NCBI RefSeq assembly: GCF_000311985.1
Contig: NZ_HE978585.1
Location: 713,813-747,778 of the forward strand
DNA: 33,966 nucleotides
DNA from: Kallipyga massiliensis ph2
GTDB lineage: Bacteria; Bacillota; Clostridia; Tissierellales; Peptoniphilaceae
Direction: 5' to 3'
In this document: piece by piece, positions 30,679 to 33,966 of the stretch
Numbering within the stretch: the stretch's first letter is position 1
How the letters are laid out: each line of letters starts with the position of its first letter
Notes under the pieces: model-generated
What the model saw: the letters and a program-made list of their open reading frames with translations, nothing else
Databases searched by the model: none
What the model was told of the DNA's origin: nothing
Position numbers and translations under genes: made by a program

Positions 30679-31766
30679 TGATGAGTGTTAAACAGGGCCG
30701 CGGGTCCGTCCTACCCGCACTGACCAATCGCTGGATGAAGGCCAACGATGTGGAGACCGACCTCCTGGTCATGGATAAGAATGCGACCCTGGCTCCCTTC
30801 CAACCCGACTTTGAGTCGGACCGGAAGAACCAGGTCCCCTTCCACACGAGCCAAGACCTGGAGGAGGATCCCCGGGGAATTTCCCGCGACCTCATGGACC
30901 AAAACCGGTCCCTGTCCAACTACCAAAACCACACCGAACTCAAGGAAGGGGACCACTACCGGGTGGATTTCACCCTGTCTGACGACCAGCCCATCCTGGT
31001 GGACTCCCACCAGTTCGACCTTCCGGAAGGCCACCGGGCTACGGCTATCATTTCTACCGCCTCCCAAGGGGAGGGGGCCTACTACCGGAACGGGGCCATC
31101 CGGGTCCAGGTCAAGGAGGATGCCCTCCTCCACTTGGTCGTCGTCGACCTTCTGGGGGATGGGGTGACGTCCAACCTCTCCATCATCGCCGACATGGAGG
31201 ATGGGGCCGAACTCAAGGTTACCACCGTTTGCCTGGGATCCGGCAAGTCCAACTTCTACCTCTGGGGAGACCTGGTGGGCTACGAATCCAAGGCCGACAT
31301 CCACACCGCCTACCTGGGCTGGGGTCAGGCCAGGATGGACTTTTTCTATAACGTTGCCTTCTTCAACCACTTTACCGATGGCCACATCGAAGCCAACGGA
31401 GCCCTCTTGGACCGGGCCTACAAGTCCTTCCGGGACACCCTGGACTTCAAGGAAGGGGCCGTGGGCGCAGTCGGCAACGAGGAAGAGTTCACCCTCCTCC
31501 TCTCGGAAGAAGCTAACTCCCTGGCCGTCCCCATCCTCCTCTGCCATGAGGATCTGGTCCAGGCCAACCATGCAGCCTCCAACGGCAAGCTGGACGAAGA
31601 TATCCTCTTCTACCTCATGAGCCGGGGCTTCCCCCGGTCCGAGGCCGAGGGCCTCATCGTCGAATCCCGGATGCGGCCTTCCTTGGACCGGATCCCGGAT
31701 GAGGACCTTCGGGAGAGCCTGAAAAAAGTGATTCACGAAAGGATTGTCAACCGCCATGGAAAATAA
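30678..31766 (+). CDS. sufD: Fe-S cluster assembly protein SufD
   Basis: Paralogue of SufB that completes the SufBC2D scaffold complex and helps iron entry. The 362-residue protein has a divergent N-terminal helical part, a central beta-helix (HLVVVDLLGDGVTSNLSI onward), and the C-terminal C-H-E-D-L-V-Q-A-N-H-A segment followed by the helical FYLMSRGF region shared by SufB and SufD. It is short compared with ~430 residues in Bacillus or E. coli but in the range seen in Clostridia. The ATG overlaps the sufB stop codon (AAAGGAG 10 bases upstream); a second ATG directly follows at 30681. Confidence 0.92.
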   Translation: MMSVKQGRGSVLPALTNRWMKANDVETDLLVMDKNATLAPFQPDFESDRKNQVPFHTSQDLEEDPRGISRDLMDQNRSLSNYQNHTELKEGDHYRVDFTLSDDQPILVDSHQFDLPEGHRATAIISTASQGEGAYYRNGAIRVQVKEDALLHLVVVDLLGDGVTSNLSIIADMEDGAELKVTTVCLGSGKSNFYLWGDLVGYESKADIHTAYLGWGQARMDFFYNVAFFNHFTDGHIEANGALLDRAYKSFRDTLDFKEGAVGAVGNEEEFTLLLSEEANSLAVPILLCHEDLVQANHAASNGKLDEDILFYLMSRGFPRSEAEGLIVESRMRPSLDRIPDEDLRESLKKVIHERIVNRHGK

Positions 31767-33060
31767 GAAAGAAACTCTCTACGATAGCCCCATGACCATG
31801 GACCGGGTCCTGGCCATCCTGGATGATCCGGGCTTTGACCTGGAGGCTGTCCGGGCCGACTTCGACTACCTCAAGTCGGAGGGGACCCCCATCACCTACC
31901 TGGATAACGGAGCGACCACCCAGCGGCCCAACCCCGTCATCGACCGGGTGGCGGACTTCTACCGCTATGAGAATGCCAACCCCCTCCGGGGCAACCACCG
32001 GCTCTCCCTCTATGCCACCCAGGCCTATGAAGAGGGCCGGGCAAGGGTAGCGGAATTTATCCATGCCGGCCACAAGGAGGAGGTCATCTTCACCCGGAAT
32101 GCCTCCGAATCCCTTAACCTGGTCTCCTACATCTGGGCCCTCCACTACCTGAAGGAGGGCGACCGGGTCATCATTTCCCGGATGGAGCACCACTCCAACT
32201 CGGTGAACTGGCAGTTCGCCTGCCAGCAGTCCGGGGCGGAGCTGGTTTATGTCGAGCTGGATGATGACTACTCTTTCAATATGGAGGACTACAAAGCCAA
32301 GCTCAACGACCGGACCAAGGTGGTGGCTTTCACCGGAGCCTCCAATGTCCTCTCTTCGGAGCCCAAGGCCAAGGAAATCATCCGCCTGTCCCATGAGGTT
32401 GGGGCCATCGCGGTCATGGATGGGGCCCAGGCCGTCCCCCATGACCCTATCGATGTTCAGGACCTGGACTGCGACTTCCTGGCCTTCTCCGGCCACAAGA
32501 TGCTGGCCCCCTTCGGGATCGGGGTTCTCTACGGGAAGAAGGAGATCCTGGAGAAGATCCCTCCCTTCCTCTACGGGGGAGAGATGATCGAATATGTGGA
32601 GGACCAGACCTCCACCTTCGCCCCCCTGCCCTACAAGTTTGAGGCAGGGACCCAGAATGTGGGCGGGGTGGTGGGCCTTCATGCCGCTATCGATTATATG
32701 GAAGCCATCGGGATGGACAAGATTGCCCGCTATGAGAAGGCCCTGGCCGAATACTGCGCCCTCAAGATGGAGGCCAGGGAAGACCTGGAAGTCTATCGGC
32801 CCCGCCATTCCGCCAGAGGGACCGCCGTCGCCTTTAACATCAAAGGGGTCCACCCCCACGACGTTTCCACCATCATGGATTCCATCGGCATCGCCATCCG
32901 GTCCGGCCACCACTGCACCCAGCCCCTCCACCGGGGCCTCTGCATCGCCGCCTCATGCCGGGCTTCCTTCGCCTTCTACAACACCAAAGATGAGGTGGAC
33001 AAGCTCTTCGAAGGGATCGACCTGGTCCAGGAGACCATGAACCCTGGGGAGGTCCGCTGA
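31756..33060 (+). CDS. sufS: Cysteine desulfurase SufS
   Basis: Pyridoxal-phosphate enzyme that takes sulfur from cysteine as a persulfide and passes it to SufU. The 434-residue protein shows YLDNGATTQRP near the start, HHSNSVNWQ, the PLP lysine K248 in AFSGHKML, GTQNVGG, and catalytic C387 in RSGHHCTQP, the group II (SufS) motif. An extra ~30 residues precede the usual start; an internal ATG at about 31792 is less well placed for the family. ATG at 31756 overlaps the end of sufD by 11 bases with AAAGGA about 12 bases upstream; a TTG at 31744 is an alternative. sufU follows with overlapping stop/start. Confidence 0.96.
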   Translation: MENKKETLYDSPMTMDRVLAILDDPGFDLEAVRADFDYLKSEGTPITYLDNGATTQRPNPVIDRVADFYRYENANPLRGNHRLSLYATQAYEEGRARVAEFIHAGHKEEVIFTRNASESLNLVSYIWALHYLKEGDRVIISRMEHHSNSVNWQFACQQSGAELVYVELDDDYSFNMEDYKAKLNDRTKVVAFTGASNVLSSEPKAKEIIRLSHEVGAIAVMDGAQAVPHDPIDVQDLDCDFLAFSGHKMLAPFGIGVLYGKKEILEKIPPFLYGGEMIEYVEDQTSTFAPLPYKFEAGTQNVGGVVGLHAAIDYMEAIGMDKIARYEKALAEYCALKMEAREDLEVYRPRHSARGTAVAFNIKGVHPHDVSTIMDSIGIAIRSGHHCTQPLHRGLCIAASCRASFAFYNTKDEVDKLFEGIDLVQETMNPGEVR

Positions 33061-33509
33061 TGGATATGAAAGCCCTATATTCCAAGATCGTCATGGCCCA
33101 TGCCAACTCCTCGGACTACAAGTATGACCAGGAAAACCCCGACATCGTCGAAGCCGGACACAACCCCTCCTGCGGGGATGAGATTGAGCTGGAGCTGACC
33201 ATGGACGGGGATGTGATCAAGGAAGCCTCATACACCGGCCAAGGCTGCGCCATCTCCCAGGCCTCCACCTCCCTCATGTGCGAGCTCATCGAAGGGGAGA
33301 CCGTCGACCAGGCCTACCAAAAAGTGGAAGACTTCCTGGCCATGATCACCGGACAAAAGACCGATATGGAAGAACTCGAAGAATCCCTGGGTGACGCCGT
33401 CGCCCTCCAATCCATCGCCTACATGCCCCAGCGGGTCAAGTGCGCCGAACTCGCCTGGCACACCCTGAAAAACCTCATCGACAAGAAGAGGTTGGGCGAA
33501 GGGAAATAG
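33060..33509 (+). CDS. sufU: Zinc-dependent sulfurtransferase SufU
   Basis: Accepts persulfide sulfur from SufS and delivers it to the SufBCD scaffold. The 149-residue protein carries the SufU zinc ligands in order: C38 and D40 in NPSCGDEI, C63 in GQGCAISQAS, and C128 in RVKCAELAW. The longer spacing between the last two cysteines, relative to IscU, is the SufU type and IscU's HSCA-binding LPPVK motif is absent. The ATG overlaps the sufS stop codon. It is the last suf gene and is followed directly by a strong terminator. No sufA/sufT or IscR-like gene is inside the operon. Confidence 0.95.
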   Translation: MDMKALYSKIVMAHANSSDYKYDQENPDIVEAGHNPSCGDEIELELTMDGDVIKEASYTGQGCAISQASTSLMCELIEGETVDQAYQKVEDFLAMITGQKTDMEELEESLGDAVALQSIAYMPQRVKCAELAWHTLKNLIDKKRLGEGK

Positions 33510-33525
33510 AGAAGCCCGCCGTTCT

Positions 33526-33566
33526 AAAAAACCCCCGGCCGCCGCTTGGCGGTCAGGGGGTTTTTT
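33526..33566 (+). terminator. Rho-independent terminator of the suf operon
   Basis: AAAAAACCCCC (33526-33536), GG, CCGCC, loop GCTT, GGCGG, TC, AGGGGG and TTTTTT form a two-part stem ending in a six-T run 17 bases after the sufU stop. The A/T symmetry means it could also act on the minus strand. Confidence 0.94.
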
Positions 33567-33926
33567 GTGGAGGGGTCATGTTGGCCCCCCGGGATGAGGA
33601 TTTTGGCAGAAAGGGGGGCTCCGCATAGTGTCGCCACCCTTGACGGCAGGACAAAATTCGCTTTTCCGCCTTCGCCGACGGCGACGAACTCAACAACTCC
33701 TCTTCCCTCCCCGTCGGCTATTTTATTCTAGCGAATTTTATCCTTAGGCCGTCAAGGGCAAGCCGCCTTCGGCGGTGGCTCCTGCCTCTGGCTCTGAACT
33801 CAACGCTTTGCCTTCCTTTTTTTCTCTTCGTCTCCATTTTATACGACTTCCCTAATATGTGAATGAATAAATGGTGTTGTAAGGAAAAACGCAGGTGTCC
33901 AAAAAAAGCTTACCACTACAGACAGA
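33567..33926. other. Gene-free region with a large imperfect palindrome
   Basis: No supported gene. At 33584-33619 a GCCCCCC...GGGGGGC inverted repeat may be a relic of the 44-bp unit. From 33637 to 33758 three perfect stems nest within each other: 33637-33647 with 33748-33758 (11 bp), 33649-33662 with 33730-33743 (14 positions, one mismatch) and 33674-33681 with 33711-33718 (8 bp), with matching 11-base internal loops. A compact CCGCCTTCGGCGG hairpin follows at 33762-33774. The right part (33785-33926) is AT-rich without clear signals. Confidence 0.7.
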
Positions 33927-33966
33927 GTCCCCTAGAATGGCGATTTCGGCGGATTAGGGGGAGTGG
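33927..33966 (-). repeat. 44-bp-type hairpin-repeat unit, inverted, cut by window edge
   Basis: Read on the minus strand this is CCCCCTAATCCGCCGAAATC followed by GCCATTCTAGGGG. It matches the special last unit of array 1 (CCCCCTAGTC...GCCATTCTAGGGGG) more than interior units, but in opposite orientation. The neighbouring sequence right of the window is unknown, so this may be the end of a fourth array. Confidence 0.75.

Noticed and set aside
33440-33731. Small plus-strand frames after sufU (33440-33628, 33546-33731)
   Set aside because: They run through the suf terminator and the palindrome, have no ribosome binding site and no domain.
1-33966. tRNA, rRNA or prophage genes
   Set aside because: No tRNA cloverleaf or rRNA sequence was recognised in intergenic gaps, and there are no phage structural, integrase or lysis genes; the only mobile DNA seen is the IS fragment at the left edge.

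Overview
The window reads as chromosomal DNA of an anaerobic, GC-rich Gram-positive bacterium, most likely a Clostridia/Tissierellia-type Firmicute. The evidence is a SufCBDSU-type iron-sulfur operon with SufU, a fused two-domain acyl-CoA dehydratase activase, a flavodiiron protein for removing O2 or NO, type 2 IPP isomerase, cell-wall-binding type 2 repeats, lipoprotein and SdpI families, and strong AGGAGG ribosome binding sites. A Peptoniphilaceae-like host is a guess. Coding DNA is GC-rich with strong C/G third-position bias, which opens many long antisense ORFs that are not real. Intergenic DNA and one small pocket (about 11.9-12.4 kb) are much more AT-rich.

Layout. 1-475: left end of an IS3-family element inserted in an array of 44-bp hairpin repeats, then a terminator. 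476-4568 (minus): class I ribonucleotide reductase large subunit and a secreted cell-wall-binding protein. 4833-10653 (plus): a close-packed run of orphan PTS-type IIC membrane protein, 5-formyl-THF cyclo-ligase, HerA-like ATPase, Crp/Fnr regulator with a cysteine-rich N-terminus, and RNase Z, closed by a bidirectional terminator. 10739-12251: a tiny repeat-rich lipoprotein (minus), a prepilin peptidase (plus) and an AT-rich SdpI-family membrane protein (minus). 12390-14141: a D,D-carboxypeptidase gene bracketed by two similar 44-bp repeat arrays. 14344-16837: an ABC exporter (ATPase plus permease). 16927-19800 (minus): flavodiiron protein then phosphoglycerate mutase. 20022-28242 (plus): 1413-residue dehydratase activase, type 2 IPP isomerase, Mrp-type P-loop ATPase, transketolase. 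28410-33509 (plus): sufC-sufB-sufD-sufS-sufU. 33567-33966: a gene-free stretch with a large imperfect palindrome and one more hairpin-repeat unit in opposite orientation.

How parts may work together. The Crp/Fnr protein has an FNR-type ExxSR recognition helix and an N-terminal CX3CX2C motif. An FNR-like palindrome (TTGAC-N4-GTCAA) lies between the flavodiiron gene and the activase gene, centred exactly 41.5 bp upstream of the start point predicted from a TAGAAT -10 element of the flavodiiron gene. This suggests redox control of oxygen/NO detoxification. Suf and Mrp supply iron-sulfur clusters, which the dehydratase activase needs and the regulator probably needs.

The most unusual content is the 44-bp hairpin-repeat family: three arrays of 5, 8 and 7 units in exact 44-bp register plus a lone unit at the right edge, with recurrent first and last units. 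The next most unusual is the ~122-bp structured palindrome after the suf operon. I did not find a clear complete new defence or biosynthetic system; the HerA-like operon and the repeat arrays are the best candidates for undescribed biology.
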